Below are positions 10,264-18,192 of a stretch of 40,057 nucleotides of DNA, piece by piece (positions within the stretch are counted from its first letter, which is position 1; the number at the start of each line of letters is the position of its first letter). Below the pieces are notes generated by a model. It made no database searches, was not told the DNA's origin, and saw only the letters and a program-made list of their open reading frames with translations. Position numbers and translations under genes: made by a program. This DNA comes from an uncultured Flavobacteriales bacterium (GTDB taxonomy: Bacteria > Bacteroidota > Bacteroidia > Flavobacteriales_D > Crocinitomicaceae), in contig CAIOSO010000175.1 of assembly GCA_903860985.1 (NCBI GenBank), positions 1 to 40,057 on the forward strand, given 5' to 3'.

Positions 10264-11214
10264 TTATGAATGTTTTGCGGCTAGATAACGTTCGGCATCT
10301 AACGCGGCCATACAACCTGTGCCTGCAGCTGTAATCGCTTGACGATACGTTCTGTCTGCAGCATCTCCCGCAACAAATACTCCAGGTACATTTGTTTTCG
10401 AACTTCCCGGTTGTTCGTATTTGATGTATCCCGTTTCATCTAAGTTGATGAAATCTTTGAAAATTTCGGTGTTTGGTTGGTGTCCGATCGCAACAAAGAA
10501 TCCCGTTGCTGGAATCGTGCGCTCTTCTTTCGTTTGAATATTTTGAACACGAGCACCAGTTACTAATTGACCATCACCTAAAACTTCTAAGGTTTCTGTG
10601 TTGAACAAAATTTCGATGTTCGGAGTTTTCATCACGCGTTCCGACATGATTTTAGATGCTCTGAATTCATCACGACGAACCAGCATCGTCACTTTCGTAC
10701 ACAACTTCGATAAGTAATGTGCTTCTTCACATGCAGAATCACCCGCTCCAACAATGATCGTTTCTTGGTTGCGGTAAAAGAATCCATCACACACAGCGCA
10801 TGCGGAAACTCCACCACCTAACTTCAAGTATTTTTGCTCACTTTCTAATCCAAGGTATTTTGCAGAGGCACCTGTGGAAATAATCACTGTTTCTGCATGA
10901 ATCTCTGAACCATTTTCTGTCCAACATTTGTGAACAGAATCACTAAAATCTACTTTCGTGATAAATCCAGAACGAATGTCTGTATCGAAACGTTTCGCTT
11001 GCTCTTCTAACTGCATCATCATTTCAGGACCAGTGACTCCTTGTGGATATCCTGGGAAATTCTCTACTTCATTTGTCGTAGTTAATTGTCCTCCTGGTTG
11101 TAATCCTTGATACATAACCGGTTTCATGTCAGCTCTTGCTGCGTAAATGGCTGCTGTATATCCAGCTGGACCAGATCCAATGATCAAACATTCAAGGTGT
11201 TCTACTGTACTCAT
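10264..11214 (-). CDS. trxB: Thioredoxin-disulfide reductase TrxB
   Basis: 316 residues, standard length for the low-molecular-weight type. It transfers electrons from NADPH through FAD to thioredoxin. The FAD-binding motif GSGPAGYTAAIYAARA is near the N-terminus, the redox-active CAVC pair is Cys139/Cys142 (SACAVCDGFF), the NADPH motif is VGAGDSACEEA and the C-terminal FAD motif is GVFVAGDAADRTYRQ. The ATG start is supported by a good -7 element at 11235-11242, giving a leader of about 15 to 20 bases. It is a single-gene unit ending at a shared terminator. Confidence 0.97.
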   Translation of the reverse strand: MSTVEHLECLIIGSGPAGYTAAIYAARADMKPVMYQGLQPGGQLTTTNEVENFPGYPQGVTGPEMMMQLEEQAKRFDTDIRSGFITKVDFSDSVHKCWTENGSEIHAETVIISTGASAKYLGLESEQKYLKLGGGVSACAVCDGFFYRNQETIIVGAGDSACEEAHYLSKLCTKVTMLVRRDEFRASKIMSERVMKTPNIEILFNTETLEVLGDGQLVTGARVQNIQTKEERTIPATGFFVAIGHQPNTEIFKDFINLDETGYIKYEQPGSSKTNVPGVFVAGDAADRTYRQAITAAGTGCMAALDAERYLAAKHS

Positions 11215-11234
11215 AATAAGTTAATTTAAGATGA

Positions 11235-11242
11235 CAAATTTA
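11235..11242 (-). promoter_or_regulatory. Candidate Bacteroidota-type -7 element for trxB
   Basis: Read on the - strand this is TAAATTTG, a full match to the TAnnTTTG element of the phylum. A TTC rather than TTG lies 19 bases upstream (11262-11264), a weak -33. The predicted transcript would start about 15 to 20 bases before the trxB ATG. Confidence 0.45.
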
Positions 11243-11373
11243 GTGCTTTGTGCCGAATCTTGAATCTGAAAAACGTTTGGATTCTAAACAACTTCTCAAC
11301 AATTCAGTAACAATTCAAGTGGACATGCGTCAATAAAAATAATTGCTTATTTTCGTGAACTAAAAAAATTGAA

Positions 11374-12963
11374 ATGAATAAAAGAATATTAATTTATTTG
11401 TGTTCATCACTTGTTTTTACGAGTGTTGCGCAGAAGAAAGAAGAAAGCCCAAATAAAGCACCATTAAATTGGTATTTAGAAGATCCAAGTAAGGGTGGTA
11501 TTTATGGAGTAGGAGCAGAGCGCGCTTATGAATTGTTAAATGCCGCAGGAAAAAAACCAAAACAAGTTATTGTTGCTGTCATCGATAGCGGAGTAGAAAC
11601 GGATCATCCGGATTTAAAAGATGTGATTTGGGTAAATGAGGATGAAATTCCTGGAAATGGAATTGATGATGATAAAAATGGATACGTGGATGATGTGCAT
11701 GGTTGGTCGTTTTTAGGTGGAGCAACGGAGGATATCAAAGATGAAGCATTAGAATTGTCTCGTATGTACCGAAACGAATCTGCTTATTTTAATGGGAAAT
11801 CTGAGTCTTCTTTCTCAGCGTCGGATAAAACGCGTTATGAAGCGTATTTGAAATTAAAGAAAAATTACGAAGGTGATTTAAAAAATTCTCAGCAGCAACT
11901 TGCAGCGATGAAGGCATTTAATGTGTACATCGAAAATGTGAAAAAATCATCCAATGGTGAATTCTCAAAAAAAACCAGTGCGGATTATATACCTGTAAAT
12001 GATCAAGAAAAACGTATTCAAGACCGCTTAAAAGGGATTTTACTTGTGATGCCTGCAGCTAACTTAGAAACTGAAATTCATGGCGCTACGGAATCCATGG
12101 AAGGAACTGTGAGAATGTCAACAGTGAACGCAGATAGTATTCGTGCCATCGTTGTTGGTGATCATCCAAATGATTTGACTGAAAAATATTACGGATGTAA
12201 CCGTTACGAAGGTCCTGATGCCATGCATGGAACACACGTTTCTGGAATCATTGCTGCAACACGTGGTAATGGAATTGGTATCGATGGAATTGCGAATTGC
12301 GCACGCATTATGGTTGTACGTGCTGTTCCAAACGGTGACGAACGCGATAAAGACGTTGCGAATGCAATTTACTACGCTGTAGATAATGGTGCAACAGTAA
12401 TTAATATGTCCTTCGGGAAATATTACACACCAAACAAAGAAGCGGTTGACGCAGCTATTCGTTATGCGGAAAGTAAAGATGTTCTTTTAGTTCATGCTGC
12501 TGGTAACGATGCGAAAAACAAAGATGTGGAGGATTCTTACCCAACGCGTATTTTGAACGATGGAAAATGGGCGAGCAACTGGATCGATGTTGGGGCAAGT
12601 AGTTCATCCAAAAAAGGAAAAACGATTTTAGCTGATTTCTCCAACTACGGAGCAAAATCTGTTGATTTCTTTGCACCAGGAGTCGATATCTATTCAACGG
12701 TTCCGGACGCGAAATACGAAGACGCATCAGGTACATCGATGGCATGTCCGGCAACAGCAGGAGTTGCAGCGTTAATTCGCGGATATTTTCCTGAATTAAC
12801 AGCAGCTCAAGTTCGTGAGGTTTTGATGCAAACTTCAGTGAAGTACAAAAAATCGGTAGTAGTACCGAGTGCGAAAAAATCCACAAAAATGACAGAGACC
12901 TGTATTACTGGTGGATTCGTAAATGCTGCTGAGGCAGTAAAATACTTATTGAACAAAAAATAG
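11374..12963 (+). CDS. Secreted subtilisin-like S8 family serine protease
   Basis: 529 residues. A short signal peptide (MNKRILIYLCSSLVFTSVAQ) precedes the mature protein. The catalytic triad is complete: Asp71 in VIDSGVETDHPDL, His285 in MHGTHVSGIIAA and Ser455 in SGTSMACP; the oxyanion Asn378 is in HAAGNDAK. About 214 residues separate Asp and His, much more than in classical subtilisins; this charged, helical insert (EALELSRMYRNES to about residue 280) could be a regulatory or propeptide-like element. No T9SS sorting domain is seen at the C-terminus, so export past the outer membrane is not implied. It is a paralogue of the truncated gene at the left edge. A terminator follows directly. 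Confidence 0.94.
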   Translation: MNKRILIYLCSSLVFTSVAQKKEESPNKAPLNWYLEDPSKGGIYGVGAERAYELLNAAGKKPKQVIVAVIDSGVETDHPDLKDVIWVNEDEIPGNGIDDDKNGYVDDVHGWSFLGGATEDIKDEALELSRMYRNESAYFNGKSESSFSASDKTRYEAYLKLKKNYEGDLKNSQQQLAAMKAFNVYIENVKKSSNGEFSKKTSADYIPVNDQEKRIQDRLKGILLVMPAANLETEIHGATESMEGTVRMSTVNADSIRAIVVGDHPNDLTEKYYGCNRYEGPDAMHGTHVSGIIAATRGNGIGIDGIANCARIMVVRAVPNGDERDKDVANAIYYAVDNGATVINMSFGKYYTPNKEAVDAAIRYAESKDVLLVHAAGNDAKNKDVEDSYPTRILNDGKWASNWIDVGASSSSKKGKTILADFSNYGAKSVDFFAPGVDIYSTVPDAKYEDASGTSMACPATAGVAALIRGYFPELTAAQVREVLMQTSVKYKKSVVVPSAKKSTKMTETCITGGFVNAAEAVKYLLNKK

Positions 12964-12980
12964 TCAAAGAGCCTATATGG

Positions 12981-13012
12981 AAAGGTCACATTTCGATGTG
13001 GCCTTTTTTTTT
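12981..13012 (+). terminator. Intrinsic terminator after the S8 protease gene
   Basis: An 11-base-pair stem (12981-12991 with 12996-13006, one G-U pair) closes a TTCG tetraloop and runs into a T-tract (13003-13012). It starts 18 bases after the protease stop codon and isolates it from the TerC-family gene. Confidence 0.9.
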
Positions 13013-13054
13013 GATTTTAACATTCGATCTCCAAAGCGTTCATAGATTTTGATT

Positions 13055-13082
13055 TTGGACTCGAATGATTTTCTTACTTTTG
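13055..13082 (+). promoter_or_regulatory. Promoter of the TerC-family gene
   Basis: TTG at 13055-13057, a 17-base spacer and TACTTTTG at 13075-13082 match the Bacteroidota consensus fully. Transcription would start near 13088, which is downstream of an in-frame ATG at 13065 and so selects the ATG at 13107 as the start codon. Confidence 0.68.
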
Positions 13083-13106
13083 TGTCCATTAAAACAAGCT
13101 CGCTTC

Positions 13107-14132
13107 ATGACCAATAATCCCGTATTAATTATTCTGTTCGCTGTCATCATTGTCTTCATGATGCTCTTAGACTTAGGGATTGTCAATAAGCGCAGTCATG
13201 AGATCACGAATAAGGAAGCGTTAAAATGGACTTTCATTTGGGTATCCGTTTCCATGCTTTTTAGTTTGGTTGTTTATTGGCAGTCAGGTTTTGCAAAGTT
13301 TGCTGATTATCAATCCGCATATTGGATCGAAGAGGCATTGTCGGTGGACAATATGTTCGTTTTTATTCTCGTTTTCCGTTTCTTTAAATTGGAAGGGAAA
13401 CTTCAGCATAAAGTATTGTTTTGGGGAATTATCGGCGCCATCATTTTTAGAGCGATTTTCATCTTTTCTGGAATTGGACTAATTAATTTAACGTATTTAC
13501 CTGAATTTAGTATTGGATCATGGAATTTCAGTTTGGACCAAGAAGCAAATCGCGGTTTAGCGGAAAATGCCGGAAAATTCTTTCGTCCAAATGCCATCTT
13601 AACGATCTTCGGTATATTCCTTATTTACGCTGGAATAAAGTCCTTGTTCGCATCAGAAGACGAGGACGATAAAGAAGATTATTCAACAAGTTTCGGTGCG
13701 CGAATGGCACGAAAAGTCTTTCCGATTTCGAAAAACTATTACGGAGATAAATTCTTTATGTCCTGGCACAAAAAGCGTTTTGCAACAAAGTTGTTTTTAG
13801 TGTTGGTGGTGATTGAAACCACGGATTTAGTCTTTGCGATTGACTCCATTCCAGCCATCTTTGCGATAGCACCAAATGATCCGGTGATTCTTTACACATC
13901 TAATATCTTCGCCATTTTAGGATTGAGATCGATGTATTTTTTATTGGCGAATTCCATCCACATGTTCTCGAAATTGAAATATGGATTAGCGTTCATTTTA
14001 TCCTTCATTGGATTGAAAATGCTCCTGTCTCCTTTTATTCACATTCCATCCTCGATTTCATTGCTCATCGTTGTCGGAGCATTGTTCTTATCGATATTGG
14101 CATCGATGTATTGGAAAGAGGAAGAGGCTTAA
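13107..14132 (+). CDS. TerC/Alx-family integral membrane protein
   Basis: 341 residues from the ATG at 13107. The earlier ATG at 13065 is rejected because it lies inside or before the promoter. Several hydrophobic segments begin at once (PVLIILFAVIIVFMMLLDLG). The family signatures are EEALSVDNMFVF and, in the second half, IETTDLVFAIDSIPA, with acidic residues inside the membrane as expected of metal-ion exporters. Relatives (TerC, Alx, MeeF/MeeY) have been tied to tellurite resistance and to export of Mn2+; the substrate here is unknown. Between the two membrane halves is an acidic cytoplasmic loop (SEDEDDKEDY). The stop codon directly abuts that of edd on the other strand. Confidence 0.92.
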   Translation: MTNNPVLIILFAVIIVFMMLLDLGIVNKRSHEITNKEALKWTFIWVSVSMLFSLVVYWQSGFAKFADYQSAYWIEEALSVDNMFVFILVFRFFKLEGKLQHKVLFWGIIGAIIFRAIFIFSGIGLINLTYLPEFSIGSWNFSLDQEANRGLAENAGKFFRPNAILTIFGIFLIYAGIKSLFASEDEDDKEDYSTSFGARMARKVFPISKNYYGDKFFMSWHKKRFATKLFLVLVVIETTDLVFAIDSIPAIFAIAPNDPVILYTSNIFAILGLRSMYFLLANSIHMFSKLKYGLAFILSFIGLKMLLSPFIHIPSSISLLIVVGALFLSILASMYWKEEEA

Positions 14133-15932
14133 TTAGAAAAGGAAACTAGCTCCTTCTTCGCTTTTCGTCACCATTTTACGAACGTTAGCAAACAATTCAC
14201 GTCCAAAAGCAAAGGTATCCTCGTTTGAGATATAGGTTGCTTCTCTCGCTTCAACTTCTGCTTGATTCAAAACGGTCAATTCACCATGGTAAGAATCCAA
14301 ACGAATGAAATCTCCTGTGCGGATTTTCGCAATCATTCCACCGTCTTTTGCTTCAGGTGTTAAGTGGATGGCTGCGGGAACCTTTCCAGATGCGCCAGAC
14401 ATTCTACCATCCGTCACCAATGCTACTTTAAATCCTCTCTTTTGAAGAATGGTGAGGGTAGGAGTCAACTGGTGTAACTCGGGCATTCCATTGTGTTTTG
14501 GACCTTGGAAGGGAATTACCGCGACAAAATCTTTATCCAATTCACCGTTTTTAAACGCTTTAATTAAATCACTTTGTTCGTGAAAGACAATCGCTAGAGC
14601 TTCGATCACACGTTGATCTTCTGCAACAGCAGCTGTTTTAATGACGGAACGTCCAAGATTTCCTTTGAGAAGTTTAATTCCTCCGTCCGCTGAAAATGGA
14701 TCACTAACAGAACGTATGATGGATTCATTTAAACTTTTACTTGCGCCATCAACCCATATTAATTGATGATTTTCAATTCTTGGTTCTTGTTTGTATTTGT
14801 TCAGTCCTTTTCCAAGAATCGTGTAAACATCTTCGTGTAAAATTTCGTGATCCAATAAGGTGCGGATCACAAATCCCATTCCACCTGCAGCGTGGAAATG
14901 ATTTACATCCGCTGCGCCGTTTGGATACATGCGTGTCAATAATGGAACAACATCAGATAAATCGGACATGTCATCCCAATTGATGATGATTCCTGCAGCT
15001 CTCGCAATTGCTATTAAGTGAATGGTGTGGTTTGTAGATCCTCCTGTCGCTAGTAATCCGATGATACCGTTCACAATGACTTTTTCGTCGATAATCTGTG
15101 CAATGGATCGTTCAAATCCGATACGTGTATTTTCGATGGCAACTTTCACCGCTTCTTCGTTCAATAAATCACGAAGTTCAGTTCCGGGATTCACAAAACT
15201 TGATCCAGGTAATTGCATCCCCATGATTTCCATCAACATTTGATTGCTGTTCGCAGTCCCGTAAAAAGTACATGTTCCTGGAGAATGGTAGGAATCCGAT
15301 TCTCCTTTTAACAATTCTTCACGTCCAATTTTACCTTCAGCGAACAGTTGACGTATGCGTCCTTTTTCGTCGTTGCTAATTCCACTTGGCATAGGTCCAC
15401 CCGGAACGAAAACAGTGGGTAGGTGTCCAAAGCGCAATGCACCGATCATAAGTCCAGGAACAATTTTGTCGCAAATGCCCAAGCATAATGTTGCGTCAAA
15501 CATGTTGTGCGATAATGCAATTGCTGTTGACATCGCAATTACATCTCGGGAATACAGGGAAAGTTCCATTCCTGGTTGACCTTGAGTTACCCCATCGCAC
15601 ATGGCAGGAACTGCTCCAGCCACTTGTGCGATTGCCTTGTGTTTATTCGCATAACTTCGAAGATTTTTTGGATAGTCTTCGTACACTTTATGTGCAGACA
15701 ACATGTCATTGTATGCCGTTACAATTCCGATGTTTGGTAGTTTGTTTTGCGCTAATCCTGCTTTGTCGTTTGTGTCACATGCCGCAAAAGCGTGTGCAAG
15801 ATTTCCGCAACTCATTGCTTGACGCGTCACACCTTCCTGATGTGCTCTTTTCATTTGTGTCAAATAAGTAGCTCTGCTTTCTTGGCTTCTCGTAATAATT
15901 CGTTTGGTAATCTCTAAAACTTTTGCATTCAT
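14133..15932 (-). CDS. edd: Phosphogluconate dehydratase Edd
   Basis: 599 residues, close to the E. coli length. It dehydrates 6-phosphogluconate to KDPG, the first step specific to the Entner-Doudoroff pathway. The IlvD/Edd family features are there, including the probable iron-sulfur ligands in [20 protein letters not shown] and [13 protein letters not shown], and the C-terminal [18 protein letters not shown]. The ATG at 15932 lies three bases after the pgl stop, in the order zwf-pgl-edd, so the three are one operon. KDPG aldolase (eda), often next to edd, is absent here. The last base of the gene abuts the TerC-family gene. Confidence 0.96.
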   Translation of the reverse strand: MNAKVLEITKRIITRSQESRATYLTQMKRAHQEGVTRQAMSCGNLAHAFAACDTNDKAGLAQNKLPNIGIVTAYNDMLSAHKVYEDYPKNLRSYANKHKAIAQVAGAVPAMCDGVTQGQPGMELSLYSRDVIAMSTAIALSHNMFDATLCLGICDKIVPGLMIGALRFGHLPTVFVPGGPMPSGISNDEKGRIRQLFAEGKIGREELLKGESDSYHSPGTCTFYGTANSNQMLMEIMGMQLPGSSFVNPGTELRDLLNEEAVKVAIENTRIGFERSIAQIIDEKVIVNGIIGLLATGGSTNHTIHLIAIARAAGIIINWDDMSDLSDVVPLLTRMYPNGAADVNHFHAAGGMGFVIRTLLDHEILHEDVYTILGKGLNKYKQEPRIENHQLIWVDGASKSLNESIIRSVSDPFSADGGIKLLKGNLGRSVIKTAAVAEDQRVIEALAIVFHEQSDLIKAFKNGELDKDFVAVIPFQGPKHNGMPELHQLTPTLTILQKRGFKVALVTDGRMSGASGKVPAAIHLTPEAKDGGMIAKIRTGDFIRLDSYHGELTVLNQAEVEAREATYISNEDTFAFGRELFANVRKMVTKSEEGASFLF

Positions 15933-15935
15933 ATC

Positions 15936-16607
15936 TTATGAATTTTCACTGTAATAAATTCCTTCTAAAAATGGAATGAAATGACGTATGGGGTATTTTT
16001 CCTCAGTACTTTCCGTGAGAACATCCAATTTGCGTGCACCTGTGATCATTAAAAAGTTGTGCTTCCCTTTTTTTAAGATTGGACCACAGAATGTGATGCG
16101 TTGTTTTGGTTCGTTTGGAGCGTTTGTATTAGCTAATAAACGTTCTGAAAAGGTAGCATCATCCGAAGAAAGATCGTTCGGGAATAACGATGCCGTATGT
16201 CCATCATCACCCATTCCGAGTACGATGATATCTGGATTTTCTAATTCACGATTTTCTTCCGTAGCCAACGTTAAATTCCCTGAGTAATCTGAAGGATTAA
16301 TGACCATTGAATGAAAGTGAGCAGATGAAGCTTCGTTTTGCATCAAACTTTCACGAATGAGCGTTTCGTTGGAATATGGACTGTCTTGAGGAACAAATCG
16401 TTCGTCAACGAGTCCAATATGAACTTTTGACCAGTCCAATGCGATTTCACCCAATTTTTGATACAAATTCTTTGGTGTACTTCCACCGGAAAGCAATAGA
16501 CTTGCCCTACCTTTTTGAGTTATCTCTGCGCGAAGAATCGTTTCAATTCGCTGAGCCAACTGATGTTCTAGCGCTTCCTTAGAATCGAATGAAATTAATC
16601 TCTCCAT
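15936..16607 (-). CDS. pgl: 6-phosphogluconolactonase
   Basis: 223 residues from the ATG at 16607; a TTG at 16622 would add five residues (MDYKV) and is less likely. It hydrolyses 6-phosphogluconolactone, the product of the neighbouring G6PD, to 6-phosphogluconate. The DevB/SOL family motifs are clear: LLLSGGSTPKNLYQKLG, then IGLVDERFVPQDSPYSNE, then VLGMGDDGHTASLFPN with the catalytic-site His, and RITFCGPILKK. The start overlaps the end of zwf by 13 bases, and edd begins three bases after its stop, so it acts as the middle step of the operon in the order of the pathway. Confidence 0.94.
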   Translation of the reverse strand: MERLISFDSKEALEHQLAQRIETILRAEITQKGRASLLLSGGSTPKNLYQKLGEIALDWSKVHIGLVDERFVPQDSPYSNETLIRESLMQNEASSAHFHSMVINPSDYSGNLTLATEENRELENPDIIVLGMGDDGHTASLFPNDLSSDDATFSERLLANTNAPNEPKQRITFCGPILKKGKHNFLMITGARKLDVLTESTEEKYPIRHFIPFLEGIYYSENS

Positions 16608-18085
16608 GACTTTGTAATCCAAGATTCATTTTCATCTAAAATAAAATCTCCAGGACCCCATGTTCCTGCTTCGTAAAGTACGTTCGGCATGTTGCTTGAC
16701 TTCCACGAATTGGTAATTGATTCGATGTATGTCCAAGCTGCTTGAAGTTCATCTTGACGCATAAACAAGGTCTGGTTTCCACGAATGACGTCTATGATCA
16801 ATCGTTCGTATGCATCCGGGAAACGTTCCTTGAAGGAATCGATGTAATCTAGTTTTAATGCGATAGGCTTGTAGCGGTATCCACCTGGACCAGGAATCTT
16901 TGTCATTTGAATCAATTCAATACGCTCTTCAGGTTGAAGGCGAATGATTAACTTGTTGTTGTTTAATTTCTCTTTGGATGGAAAAATATTGTGACGCACT
17001 TCTTTGAAGTTGATCACAATCTCCGAATAACGTTTGATCATTCTTTTTCCTGTGCGCAAATAGAACGGTACGTTTTTCCATCGCCAATTGTCGACATATG
17101 CCTTCATGGCAACAAAGGTTTCCGTTTTTGAATCGTATTTTTCGATGTCCTCCAAGTAAGAACTTACTTGTTCACCATTCATTTTTCCACGTGTATATTG
17201 TCCCTTAACAGTATCCGTTTGAACACTTTTTTTCGTTAGGGGGCGCAAGGCACGAAGGACTTTTAATTTTTCATTTCGTACTTCATCCGCTTCCAAAGAA
17301 ACAGGAGGCTCCATGGCTACCAAACAAAGCAATTGCAATAAATGGTTTTGAACCATGTCCAACAATGCTCCTGAATTATCGTAATAGGATGCGCGTTTTT
17401 CTACGCCTAGGCTTTCCGCCACCGTAATTTGAATGCTATCAATGTTTTCTGAATTCCATGCGCGTTCGAATAAGTTATTCGCAAAACGAAGGACCATTAA
17501 ATTTTGAACGGTTTCTTTTCCAAGATAATGGTCAATTCGATAGATTTGATGTTCATCAAACGCTTGCGTAATTTCTTCATTGATTGCATTGGATGATTCT
17601 AAACTATAACCCAATGGTTTCTCAATTACCACTTTACTTGATTCGTTTACTAATTCACATGCTTTTAATGTTCGCGCAATCGGTCCAAAAGCAGAGGAAG
17701 GAGTGGAGAAATAATAGATATTTTGAAAAGAAGGAAACTGTTTGATATAGGTTGTTAATTCTGCATATTCCTCCAAAGTAGCATCGGCAACTTTAATTAA
17801 TTTGATTTTTTTTATGAATTTTTCAATTTCATTTCGATGGTAACGATGATGATCACTTGTTTCTAAGAAGGGAATTAACCTATCAAAAAAATCTTTTTCA
17901 ACCGGATTTTTACGGGTAATTCCAACGATGTTATAGTCAATATTTAATTGTCCATCAAGGTCTCTGTGAAAAAGTGCTGGATAGATTTTACGGATAGCTA
18001 AATCACCATCTCCACCGAATACCACAATATTAAACGATTGAAAACGTTCTGTACTATTATTGGTCTTTTTGTTGTTTGCATTCAT
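16595..18085 (-). CDS. zwf: Glucose-6-phosphate 1-dehydrogenase
   Basis: 496 residues from the ATG at 18085. It oxidises glucose-6-phosphate to the lactone with reduction of NADP+ or NAD+. The coenzyme site is VVFGGDGDLAIRKIYPAL (GxxGDLA), the active-site signature is YRIDHYLGKETVQN, and the C-terminal part with VPFYLRTGKRM is typical. A TTG at 18112 would add nine residues but overlaps the -7 promoter element, so the start at 18085 is chosen. It is first in the zwf-pgl-edd operon and divergent from the large T9SS protein gene. The promoter is well formed at 18110-18140. Confidence 0.96.
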   Translation of the reverse strand: MNANNKKTNNSTERFQSFNIVVFGGDGDLAIRKIYPALFHRDLDGQLNIDYNIVGITRKNPVEKDFFDRLIPFLETSDHHRYHRNEIEKFIKKIKLIKVADATLEEYAELTTYIKQFPSFQNIYYFSTPSSAFGPIARTLKACELVNESSKVVIEKPLGYSLESSNAINEEITQAFDEHQIYRIDHYLGKETVQNLMVLRFANNLFERAWNSENIDSIQITVAESLGVEKRASYYDNSGALLDMVQNHLLQLLCLVAMEPPVSLEADEVRNEKLKVLRALRPLTKKSVQTDTVKGQYTRGKMNGEQVSSYLEDIEKYDSKTETFVAMKAYVDNWRWKNVPFYLRTGKRMIKRYSEIVINFKEVRHNIFPSKEKLNNNKLIIRLQPEERIELIQMTKIPGPGGYRYKPIALKLDYIDSFKERFPDAYERLIIDVIRGNQTLFMRQDELQAAWTYIESITNSWKSSNMPNVLYEAGTWGPGDFILDENESWITKSWRD

Positions 18086-18109
18086 TCTTAGAACAGCATT
18101 AGTTTGTGT

Positions 18110-18140
18110 CAAAATTACACTAAGTAAATGAATAGCGCAA
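18110..18140 (-). promoter_or_regulatory. Promoter of the zwf-pgl-edd operon
   Basis: On the - strand, TTG (18138-18140), a 20-base spacer and TAATTTTG (18110-18117) match the phylum consensus completely. The predicted transcript start near 18105 lies upstream of the ATG at 18085 and downstream of the in-frame TTG at 18110-18112. Confidence 0.72.
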
Positions 18141-18192
18141 TAATTTTACCTAAATTTAGCAACTATTTAATGTTTATAACGTCTTTTAGCCA

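Noticed and set aside
11348-11355. TATTTTCG as promoter of the S8 protease gene
   Set aside because: One mismatch in the -7 and no -33 at a proper distance; left out.
12455-12886. A 143-residue open frame on the - strand within the S8 protease gene
   Set aside because: It lies opposite the catalytic Asn/Ser region of the protease, has no recognisable motif, and its composition (many Leu, Ser, Arg) is that of an antisense shadow.
13065-13106. The ATG at 13065 as start of the TerC-family gene
   Set aside because: It lies upstream of the matched -7 element (13075-13082); the ATG at 13107 gives the usual N-terminus.
15488-15871. A 127-residue open frame on the + strand within edd
   Set aside because: It runs antisense to the conserved iron-sulfur region of Edd and shows no domain; treated as a shadow.
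16608-16622. TTG at 16622 as start of pgl
   Set aside because: Only five residues longer, with no conserved sequence; the ATG at 16607 is preferred.
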